From NCBI RefSeq assembly GCF_018137985.1, contig NZ_CP073084.1, positions 930,001-994,000 of the forward strand: a stretch of 64,000 bases of DNA, given 5' to 3'. Source of the stretch: Streptococcus oriscaviae. GTDB taxonomy: Bacteria > Bacillota > Bacilli > Lactobacillales > Streptococcaceae. Shown in pieces: positions 34,915 to 42,890 of the stretch. The first letter of the stretch is position 1; every line of letters begins with the position of its first letter. A program made the position numbers and the translations under genes. Under the pieces are notes generated by a model. It ran no database searches and was not told where the DNA came from. It saw nothing but the letters and a program-made list of their open reading frames with translations.

Positions 34915-37900
34915 TTACTCAGTAACCTCTTGTCTATTTTTGATAATAAAATGCAGACCTAATCCAACTCCACCTAACAAAAGCAAAGAAAGCATTGAGA
35001 GAGCTCCAATAGAATTACCCGCAATAATCATTGAATAACCTGTTTCAATATTTTGTAGTGGAGAAAGGCGATAAATTGATGCCACAAAACTTCCGGTTTT
35101 TGTTGAAACTCCCAATATAGGTGTTAATACTAAATACAGACCAAAAACCAGAACAATAACATAATAAGTATATTGCTTAAACCAGCGTAACCCTAATGTT
35201 AGTAGATTGATGGAGGCAAAAATAAACAGGAAAGTATACATGAACCAAAGTCCGTCGTTCGGTACCTTGGCAAACATTGTTGTTGTCGCGGCAAACACAA
35301 TTGACATCAACACACTTAGTAATCCTATCTTTGTCACATTTGGAACATTCAACCACAGGATATTAGGTGTGATAAAACTTTCTTCAACCTTTGCCTGTCG
35401 ATCTTTCATAACCTTAGATAACAAGAAGCTCGTCATCAATGCTATCATACTACCGACCAAAGTCATATAATATGGTAATAACGATTTAACGGCTATGGAA
35501 GCCTGAGTTCCTTCCATCACTATTGGCGCCGAAAGGAAGTTGAATACCTCTGGATTATCTGTACCACCAATTTTGGCATTTGCCATAACAGTGGAAAAGT
35601 TTTCAGAATACGCTTGATTTTCTACGAGAGTTTCGCTTGTAGCTGATATTGTTTGGTTCAGCTCAGTTAAAATAGACTGTGCTGACCGTTGAACGCTATT
35701 AGTTGTTTGTGTCAATTCCTCAATCGCAGGAGTAATATCTTCAACTTTAGCCGCAGAGTTAATAATAGTAGTCGAGAGTTCTTTCGAACTGGTAGATAAG
35801 TTATTTAAATCTGTAACAATAGATTCCAATTGCTGGTTAACAGCTCTTGTATCCGTAGCAGCTGGCTCTCCATTTTCTTCTGTTCGGATAGATTTGGAAG
35901 TCAGTTTTCCACTATCTTGCCATGCATTTTTTATTTCTTCATTTGCATTGTGGTACCACTTAAATAACTCTCTTACAGAATTTTCTAGTTCATCTGGCAA
36001 AACCATACTATTTCGCAAACCATAAAGGGTTTTGACATCCGTATTGATTTTAGAAGTGACTGTACCTTCTGAGTCTACTTCTTCAATCTTATTTGTTCCC
36101 AATCTGGTTTGTAGCTTGTCTAATTGTGCATGGGTGTCTGTGTAAAGGGTTGAAATAGCTGACCAATAGCTTACAACAAACTCATCTGGAATTTTTTCGG
36201 CAGGGATTTGATAATAAGAATCCATCATTGATCTCTCAGATAGTTCATCCAGACTAGTTCCTTGAGAAAGTTCGCTTGCTACATCTGTAACTGTCAATTT
36301 ATCAGGATCTCCGTATAGGACTGCAATGGCCTGACTTGCTCGTTCCAATGATGTAAAGGATTCTATTATTGTCCCTAGTTGATTAGCTATTTCTTCCATG
36401 GACCCATCATAGAAGACTAGCTTGTTTTCAGATACCACACGTTCTTGAAGGTTCCAACTGATTGTTGCTTGATTGTAAACCTGCTCTCCTGTGACAGACC
36501 AATGATAGGTCACGGGAACTGTGAAGGAAATCTGTTTAGGAGCTGTTTCTTTGGTTATAACTTTGGTTGTTATTGTAGTGCTAGCCGGTGTCCCTACGGT
36601 AGGAGAAGAGGTTGACGGCGATGTTAAAGCAGGACTTGCATCCTCTGTCGTTTCGGTAACAGACGTCGTACTCTCTTCAGCAGGTTTTTCTTGTTCAGAA
36701 GGAACTGTTTTTGTTTCTTCTGTTTCTGTTATTTTGACATTTTTCTCATCGTAGGTGACAGTTAGGATAATCTCATTATCAGTTGTTGTTACCACTGCTG
36801 TATAACCTGTTCCATCTAGTTGTCCATCTAGTTGAGACTGAATAGCACTGGCATCTACAGACATGCTCACATCCGAGTTACTTGTTGTGAATACTAAGTG
36901 GTGGACTCCCTCATTAAGCTCTACATTCATGCTGGTATGCTGAACAAAATTCGCCACCCTATCAACTTCTGTCGGTTCAGTAAAAATTGGTGCGTTTGAA
37001 CTTCCACCCTGAGCAGAATAAGCCCCTACTATCTTAAGTTGCTCTCGATAGCGGTCTATACTATCTGCATCAATCAGCTTTCGAGATTCCAAAGTTGATA
37101 AAATCGTGTCTAAATTTTGGACAGAAACGCTACCGACGTAACTATCAATCAGATCTGTGTATTTCTTGAGCTCAGAGTGTTCCCTTTTTAGTACTGCTGC
37201 TACTATCTTCTTTTGAATTTCCTTATCTGTAATCTTAGTTGGATCTGTAATTTTCTCACCATCTATCGATAGGTTTCCATAATAGTTTTCTGCCAGTCCG
37301 TCAAGTGTTTTTTGCAACTCTGCTTTTTCATTCTCAAGGTTCGCTATTGCTTCTTCAATGCCAGCCCTCTCTGACGCAATTTTATTTTGGTATGCCTTGT
37401 AGGCCACTAAGAAGCTCACAAAATTTGTCGTAACGCTAGTATCTTCATTCAAAGCTACATTGTAATATTTTTCCAGTTGACGAGTAACGAGTTCCTGATA
37501 GAGAGCATAATGCTCTTTGTCATTTTTCCACTGCTGTTCCAGTTGCTGCGCTTGATTTTCTAGTTGTGCTTCAAACTGTTTCAAAGAGATTTGAAAATTA
37601 TTATTTGACTCTGTTAAAAGCTTATCTAACAATTCCTTATTACTCAAGACAGCATCATTAGCTGAAGACAAACTACTCGTATTTGCCGTCAACATATCTT
37701 GGGTTGCTTTTATAAATCCATCTTGCTGGGAATTAAACAAATCATTTTGTGCCTTTAATTGATTGGACAATGTATAGATAGACTCAAAACTTGACGGAAA
37801 GCTTGAGAGTGGATTCTGAATTTGTGAAATCAGCGTAGAGGTATGAACCGTTTCATTACGAACAATTTTCGAAACTGTATTTTGAGCATTTGTTAAATTT

Positions 37901-38400
37901 CCCAAGATACTAGAGAAATACATTTGAATCACTCGCTGATTAAAGAGAGCTAGGATTTCATTCGCTTGATTTTGAATTTGATGGTTAGCTGCCTCATTTT
38001 GCCCTTCACGAACGACATACTCCAAGGTCGCCTTATTCGGGTCTATACTCTCTAAAGAGAGCAAATCGGTTGAAAAATTCTTTGGGATGATAATAGCTAC
38101 ATCGTACTGGTCGCTGTTGATACCATTTTGGGCAACTGCTCGACTGGCCGTTTCCCAAGAATTATCTGAATCTTGGTTAATCATGGTCACAAAGTCAGCC
38201 CCAAGCTGATAAGGTTTTCCTTGAAAAACTGCCCCCTCATCTTCATTTACCAATACATAACGTATCCTAGAGCTGGTCGTTTCAGTAGTTTGGTATAGAT
38301 TATCATCCATGAATGCAATATACACCAGAAAACTTGCTGTAAACAATAAGGCAAGGGATAATAAGCCTATTGGTAAATATTTCCTAAATTTTTCCTTCAA
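34915..38400 (-). CDS. esaA: Type VIIb secretion membrane protein EsaA (TTG start)
   Basis: Large membrane protein of 1161 residues in the EsaA/YueB family. One N-terminal helix (about 10-30), an extracellular stalk of about 900 residues rich in coiled coil with a Thr/Ser/Glu-rich segment (about 560-610), and five or six C-terminal helices (about 965-1155). The opening region (FMDDNLYQTTETTSSRIRYVLVNEDEG) is characteristic. EsaA dimers form the cell-surface projection of the system. No ATG is available; the start is TTG at 38400, 8 bases after AAGGAG. Unlike most loci, no esxA precedes it. Confidence 0.93.
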   Translation of the reverse strand: MKEKFRKYLPIGLLSLALLFTASFLVYIAFMDDNLYQTTETTSSRIRYVLVNEDEGAVFQGKPYQLGADFVTMINQDSDNSWETASRAVAQNGINSDQYDVAIIIPKNFSTDLLSLESIDPNKATLEYVVREGQNEAANHQIQNQANEILALFNQRVIQMYFSSILGNLTNAQNTVSKIVRNETVHTSTLISQIQNPLSSFPSSFESIYTLSNQLKAQNDLFNSQQDGFIKATQDMLTANTSSLSSANDAVLSNKELLDKLLTESNNNFQISLKQFEAQLENQAQQLEQQWKNDKEHYALYQELVTRQLEKYYNVALNEDTSVTTNFVSFLVAYKAYQNKIASERAGIEEAIANLENEKAELQKTLDGLAENYYGNLSIDGEKITDPTKITDKEIQKKIVAAVLKREHSELKKYTDLIDSYVGSVSVQNLDTILSTLESRKLIDADSIDRYREQLKIVGAYSAQGGSSNAPIFTEPTEVDRVANFVQHTSMNVELNEGVHHLVFTTSNSDVSMSVDASAIQSQLDGQLDGTGYTAVVTTTDNEIILTVTYDEKNVKITETEETKTVPSEQEKPAEESTTSVTETTEDASPALTSPSTSSPTVGTPASTTITTKVITKETAPKQISFTVPVTYHWSVTGEQVYNQATISWNLQERVVSENKLVFYDGSMEEIANQLGTIIESFTSLERASQAIAVLYGDPDKLTVTDVASELSQGTSLDELSERSMMDSYYQIPAEKIPDEFVVSYWSAISTLYTDTHAQLDKLQTRLGTNKIEEVDSEGTVTSKINTDVKTLYGLRNSMVLPDELENSVRELFKWYHNANEEIKNAWQDSGKLTSKSIRTEENGEPAATDTRAVNQQLESIVTDLNNLSTSSKELSTTIINSAAKVEDITPAIEELTQTTNSVQRSAQSILTELNQTISATSETLVENQAYSENFSTVMANAKIGGTDNPEVFNFLSAPIVMEGTQASIAVKSLLPYYMTLVGSMIALMTSFLLSKVMKDRQAKVEESFITPNILWLNVPNVTKIGLLSVLMSIVFAATTTMFAKVPNDGLWFMYTFLFIFASINLLTLGLRWFKQYTYYVIVLVFGLYLVLTPILGVSTKTGSFVASIYRLSPLQNIETGYSMIIAGNSIGALSMLSLLLLGGVGLGLHFIIKNRQEVTE

Positions 38401-38629
38401 TTTTATTTCTCCTTAATAAAAATGATATAACCATTTTACCATATTTTTATTATTTCAACAGCCTCTCGGATATATAATTACATAATGTTCGTTATCCAGC
38501 TCCATTTTAGCCATTTATTTACAAAAAAAATCAAAAACAAGTAGGCAAATTTACAGATGTATAGTATAATACAACTATAGAATTTGACTATTTTCTATAG
38601 GAATCCCTACAAAACAAAAGGAGTCGGTT
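38401..38629. promoter_or_regulatory. Divergent intergenic region between esaA and LXG toxin 2
   Basis: This AT-rich 229-base gap must hold promoters in both directions. On the plus strand a perfect -10 TATAAT (38565-38570) lies 60 bases before the toxin start, but its -35 is poor, and CTATAG repeats (about 38574 and 38596) bracket the likely transcription start. On the minus strand TAAAAT near 38436 could be the esaA -10. The weak -35 boxes suggest an activator. Confidence 0.45.
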
Positions 38630-39425
38630 ATGAGAATTGATATGTCAGAAGTCAAGGGTCAAAAGGCTGCCCTTGAAGCTCAACTGACTAGTCTTAGGAG
38701 CCAATTAGCCGCTGCCAAGCAGAGTCTGCAGGCAGCCCAGTCTTCCTCAGCGCTCAAGGGTCAGGTAAAAGAAGCCATTGACGCTAAGATCGGCAACCAT
38801 CAGCTCCCGCTTCTGACCAACTATGAAAATGCCCTGACTCTGCTTGCCTCCTCCTACGATGAACTTATTACTCGTTTCCAATCGATAACAGGGGAAACCA
38901 GCGACAGCGCCATTATCAACACAGACTATCTATCTGAGCTCAAAAGCAAGGCGGCTGGTATCTTGACGGATAGCCAGATGATTAACTCAGATGCTAACCG
39001 TATCTACAGCAGTATCAGTGACATCATTCCTCTATCCAGTCCATCTCTTTCTGCGATGACAACGGCCAAGTCAGAATTGGACAGGCTCTTGGATAAGCTG
39101 ATTGCGGACATGAGCGCATTTAACAGCCTCAAGGCAGACAATGCTCTCGCGGACTTGTTCAGCAGTCAGAACCATCAACTTGGAAGGTTGGGACAGGCAG
39201 TCAGTTCTGGCTACCAGCATGACAGTGCGATTGCCTTCTTTCAGGACACGGCCTTTCGCAAGACCGTGGAGGAGGTCAGTCATGTCTTGAGCCACGGTGG
39301 CTCTGGCAAGCAACTGACATCAGCCCTTGCCAAGGAAATCCTTGGTTCTCGCTATTCTGGTCGCATTTCGGATGCGGATCTGGCCCACTTCCGCAATCTG
39401 GATAAGAAGTCGCAGGAAGAGTATG
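38630..39425 (+). repeat. 796-bp inverted repeat, copy 2 (LXG head)
   Basis: Reverse-complement partner of 26256-27051. The two copies enclose the complete secretion core and the lap/chaperone genes (27052-38629). Homology begins at the start codon, with a similar ribosome site outside, and stops sharply after QEEY. Confidence 0.93.
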
Positions 39426-40681
39426 TCAAATTTATCCGCTCCCCATTTGAAGCTCAGATTAACGCCATGACCTTGGCGGAGTTGGAAGATAAGTACGGAC
39501 ACTTGATTCAGGGAGAAAAAAGTTTCCGTAATACAGGCTATGGTCGGGTGCTGACAGGAGAGTTGACACCTGAGCAATACAACTATATCATCGGTCGTTA
39601 TGAGTATCTTGTCGCCCGGGGAGATATGGGTAAGGCAGAGCTAGATCGACTGGAGACCATGTTTGCCAATCTGCGTCCAGAGGACAAGGCTAAACTTGAT
39701 GCCATGACCTTGTCAGAATTAACAGATAAATACATCTATGTGATGTTGCCTCGCAATAGCCTAGATATCCCATATATTCTAGATTCGAAAGCAGGTAGAG
39801 CTAAGAAAGATTACCTTTATCATCGTTTTGAAGAGTTGATGGCTCAAGAACTGATTGACTGGCGCGACCCGCAGTACATGGAGAAGCTCAATGCCTATGT
39901 CAATAAGACTGGCCTTGATCCACGGACAGGATTGGAAGCCAGCGATGATGTGAAGCTAGTGGCCAAGCATTATGGTTGGGTCAAGGCAAGTTCAACAACA
40001 GCAACCTCAATCATTGGAGCCTTCATAGATTTTTCGGAAATTACAGGAAATGTTAGAACTCCAAGCGTTTCTGCTTACACAAATGCGGAAGTCGCAGACA
40101 TCATAAACAGACGCGGTTATAGTGTTGATGATTTTCTTTATTTGACCAATGCCGACTCTGTCCTTTCCGCGAAGCAGACGGCAATCGTTCGAGATATTCG
40201 CTTGCAGGTAGGTTTGCCCGATTCAGGCACCAGAATGGCTAAGGTAATTCCGACCAAGTATGTTGAGGGAATTGTGCAGCCAAATAGTCGGCACAATACT
40301 GTTTCAGGTTTTGTATCAGTTGATTCACACTCGGCTAGTTTGAAAACCTTAGAGGAAGTGTTTGAAGGCAACCGTCTTGATTATAAGAATACACCGTATA
40401 ATCTCCAGACGGATGAAACCTATTCCAAAATCAATTTCACTTTAGATTCTAGGATGCGACTGGATATTCCATTACAAGAACCTAAAGTTGGAGAATATCC
40501 TTTTACGGGTCGAGGCTTTACAGGTTCACAAAATATTGTCTTACCAGAATACGAGTTGCGAAAAGGGGCAAACTATCACTTTCAGCATGGGGATACCATC
40601 GGTGTCTATGATGGTAAGTCGGGCAATCTTGTGAAACAGTATATTTATGATGGAAAACAAAAGCAATGGTTGCTGCAGTAG
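38630..40681 (+). CDS. LXG-domain polymorphic toxin 2
   Basis: Type VIIb effector of 683 residues. Residues 1-265 are an LXG domain almost identical to that of toxin 1. The middle (about 270-430) contains two related repeats (INAMTLAELEDKYGHLI and LDAMTLSELTDKYIYVM). The C-terminal toxin region (about 520-683) contains RMAKVIPTKYVEGIV, FVSVDSHSASLKTLEEVFEGNRLDY and GEYPFTGRGFTGSQNIVLPEYEL; I do not recognise its activity. An AAAGGAG box precedes the ATG. A small cytoplasmic-type immunity gene follows 9 bases later. No lap or DUF4176 genes accompany it, so it presumably shares those of toxin 1. Confidence 0.9.
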   Translation: MRIDMSEVKGQKAALEAQLTSLRSQLAAAKQSLQAAQSSSALKGQVKEAIDAKIGNHQLPLLTNYENALTLLASSYDELITRFQSITGETSDSAIINTDYLSELKSKAAGILTDSQMINSDANRIYSSISDIIPLSSPSLSAMTTAKSELDRLLDKLIADMSAFNSLKADNALADLFSSQNHQLGRLGQAVSSGYQHDSAIAFFQDTAFRKTVEEVSHVLSHGGSGKQLTSALAKEILGSRYSGRISDADLAHFRNLDKKSQEEYVKFIRSPFEAQINAMTLAELEDKYGHLIQGEKSFRNTGYGRVLTGELTPEQYNYIIGRYEYLVARGDMGKAELDRLETMFANLRPEDKAKLDAMTLSELTDKYIYVMLPRNSLDIPYILDSKAGRAKKDYLYHRFEELMAQELIDWRDPQYMEKLNAYVNKTGLDPRTGLEASDDVKLVAKHYGWVKASSTTATSIIGAFIDFSEITGNVRTPSVSAYTNAEVADIINRRGYSVDDFLYLTNADSVLSAKQTAIVRDIRLQVGLPDSGTRMAKVIPTKYVEGIVQPNSRHNTVSGFVSVDSHSASLKTLEEVFEGNRLDYKNTPYNLQTDETYSKINFTLDSRMRLDIPLQEPKVGEYPFTGRGFTGSQNIVLPEYELRKGANYHFQHGDTIGVYDGKSGNLVKQYIYDGKQKQWLLQ

Positions 40682-40690
40682 GAGGAAGAT

Positions 40691-41179
40691 ATGTACGCAA
40701 TTTTTAATGGAAAAAAGTTTGATGTTACCTATGAAGGGAATAATATTTATACATTAATTTCTAATGTTCAATATGATGGTTTTGCGCAATATATCAATAT
40801 CTTGGGACAAGTGGCAGAGAATACTTATATTAAAGAAGTAGAGGATGTGGAACTAGACTTTCTTTATGAACTTTCTTACGAGCTAAAGTATCAAGGTCGG
40901 TGGTTTCATCTCTTTACTGCCTTGAATTCTCGAACAATTTTTGAAGATTATTATGAGATAATTCTAAGTTTTCTTGATGCAGAAGAAAAAAAACTAGCAG
41001 AAGAATTAGAATTTGAGCGAACAGACAAGTTTTACTACACCAAACGAATCTACCGCAAGGATATTGAAGCCATAAAAGTCATTGAAACGCCGCAAGGCAT
41101 TTTCTCGTCCCAGGGAAAGAAAGAAAGAATACTTGAAGGTCAAGAGATTGATGATTATTTTGCTTCCATAACAGACTGA
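40691..41179 (+). CDS. Probable immunity protein for LXG toxin 2
   Basis: Soluble protein of 162 residues without membrane segments, not assignable to a named family. It starts 9 bases after the toxin stop with an AGGAGGAAG site, as expected for a cognate immunity gene. It is paralogous to the protein at 41770-42276: both contain YELSYELKY, RWFHL, EDYYEIIL and FERTDKFYYTKRIYRKDIE. The first 50 residues differ more than the rest, which may be where specificity lies (inference). Confidence 0.8.
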   Translation: MYAIFNGKKFDVTYEGNNIYTLISNVQYDGFAQYINILGQVAENTYIKEVEDVELDFLYELSYELKYQGRWFHLFTALNSRTIFEDYYEIILSFLDAEEKKLAEELEFERTDKFYYTKRIYRKDIEAIKVIETPQGIFSSQGKKERILEGQEIDDYFASITD

Positions 41180-41288
41180 TACAGCAACCTCCTATTTTCT
41201 AATAGGATTGTTTTAGGTTTACCAATGTAGACAGTTAGCTGCCCCCTCTGACACCCAATTTTTTCTAGAGGTCTGTCTCAAGATAGGT

Positions 41289-41756
41289 TTGCCAGATTCA
41301 GATACCAGGATGGCTAAGGTAATTCCGACGAAGTATGTGGAAGGGATTGTCAAACCGGGTAGTCCATACAATACTTTTTCAGGTTTTGTATCCGTTGATT
41401 CCCATTCGGCTAGCCTGAAAACCTTGGACGAGGTTTTTGAAGGCAATCGTTTGGATTATCAGAACACCCCATATACACCAGGGGTTGATGAAACCTATGC
41501 CAAGATTAATTTTACATTAGATTCTAAGATGCGTCTGGATATTCCATTAGAAGAACCTAAAGTGGGAGAATACCCTTTCACAGGTCGAGGTTTTACAGGT
41601 TCACAAAATATTGTCTTGCCGGAATATAAGCTACGAAAAGGGACAGACTATTATTATCAGCATGGGGATACAATAACAATACATAGTAGTCAGGATGGCA
41701 AAATTATCCAACAATATGGATATATGAGTGGTCGTGGTTGGGAACTTATAGAGTAA
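41289..41756 (+). pseudogene. Orphan toxin C-terminal module
   Basis: This frame corresponds to the last 155 residues of LXG toxin 2 (RMAKVIPTKYVEGIV, FVSVDSHSASLKTLDEVFEGNRLDY, GEYPFTGRGFTGSQNIVLPEYKL) with a different last 35 residues. It has only a TTG at its start, no ribosome site, and no LXG head; homology begins a few bases upstream in CAAGATAGGTTTGCC. It looks like a silent toxin tail kept with its own immunity gene (41770), a spare cassette for recombination with the toxin 2 gene. Confidence 0.82.
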
Positions 41757-41769
41757 TATTGGAGAAATT

Positions 41770-42276
41770 ATGATTGGAATTTACAAAGGCAAAAAATATA
41801 CTGTAAGTGGTCATCTAGGCAATAATATTTTTGTTGTTTACAGTGATATCAAAGAAGTTGGATTTAAGAATGCCATATCTCCTTGGGGGAAGGTATATGA
41901 CGATTATTTTTCCAAAGAGGTTAACGAAAGCGACCTAGACTATCTTTATGAACTTTCTTACGAGCTAAAGTATAAGGACAGGTGGTTTCATCTATATACA
42001 GCTCTGAATACTCGAACCATTACAGAAGATTATTATGAAATTATTCTTGATTTTCTTGATGTAGAAGAAAAGAAACTGGCAGAAGAGCTTGATTTTGAAC
42101 GGACGGATAAATTTTATTATACAAAACGAATCTACCGCAAGGATATTGAGGAATTGAAGGTCATTGAATCACCGCAAGGTATTTTCTCTTCACAGGGAAA
42201 GAAAGAGATCATCCTTCAAGGTGAGGCTATTGATGCTTATTTATCAGAAATTGTCCATAATGATGGGGTTAAATAA
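41770..42276 (+). CDS. Orphan immunity protein, paralogue of 40691-41179
   Basis: Soluble protein of 168 residues, about two-thirds identical to the presumed immunity protein at 40691, most clearly from LYELSYELKY to the C-terminus. A TTGGAGAAATT site precedes the ATG, 13 bases after the orphan toxin tail. It would protect against neighbours carrying the alternative toxin tip, or keep the orphan tail safe if it is recombined into a full toxin; both are inferences. Confidence 0.82.
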   Translation: MIGIYKGKKYTVSGHLGNNIFVVYSDIKEVGFKNAISPWGKVYDDYFSKEVNESDLDYLYELSYELKYKDRWFHLYTALNTRTITEDYYEIILDFLDVEEKKLAEELDFERTDKFYYTKRIYRKDIEELKVIESPQGIFSSQGKKEIILQGEAIDAYLSEIVHNDGVK

Positions 42277-42338
42277 TATTCTTAAATTTGAAAAATAGCT
42301 AACAAACGGATGATTTGGATTGTATAAAATTTTCAAAG

Positions 42339-42365
42339 ACCGTGCAATATCTAGTACGGTTTTTG
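42339..42365 (+). terminator. Terminator after the immunity genes
   Basis: Plus-strand ACCGT / ACGGT stem followed by TTTTTG, about 60 bases after the second immunity gene. The stem is short, so confidence is moderate. Confidence 0.5.
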
Positions 42366-42413
42366 ACTTAGTCACAGACCGGAGCCTATCTCTTAAGAGG
42401 AAGCGTCAGCCTG

Positions 42414-42890
42414 TTGGACCTGCAGGTTCAGGGTGTCGGCGATGATTTTCAGTCAAGACTGCAGAAGATGAGCTTGGCGGAAATCGAAGAGAAGTACGGG
42501 AACATCATCAGGGTGAATGTCGACAGCGCATACATTGGGTCAGGTTATGACAGTCGCTATGCAGGATCTAAACTTAGTCCAAAAGAAATAGATGCCATCC
42601 GTGCCCGTTATCAGTATCTGAAAGCGAGGGGAGACCAATCCCTTCAACAGATAGAAGAACTCCAGACCATGTACGCCAATTTGAAAGCAACGGATAAGGA
42701 AGCCATTGATTCTATGAACTTGGAGGAGCTGACAAGCAAATATAGCTATCTCTTATCACCCCGCTTAGGCATGGACATCCCATATGCTCTAGCAGATCCA
42801 TCCGGAAAAGCTAAGAAAGATTACCTTTATCATCGTTTTGAAGAGTTGATGGCTCAAGAACTGATTGACTGACGTGACCCGCAGTATATG
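42414..42890 (+). pseudogene. Remnant of an LXG gene middle region, ending at the island boundary
   Basis: Encodes the two-repeat middle of an LXG toxin (LQKMSLAEIEEKYGNII, then IDSMNLEELTSKYSYLL and KAKKDYLYHRFEELMAQELID), with no LXG head and no toxin tip. Only a TTG could start it. Compared with toxin 2 at 39802-39890, the following codon is TGA in place of TGG, and the similarity continues past it (ACGTGACCCGCAGTATATGG) until about 42890, where ATPase-gene sequence begins. Confidence 0.8.

Noticed and set aside
42811..42872. A separate short gene at the ATPase 3' end
   Set aside because: The sequence is shared by the antisense end of the ATPase frame and the LXG remnant; no third gene is supported.
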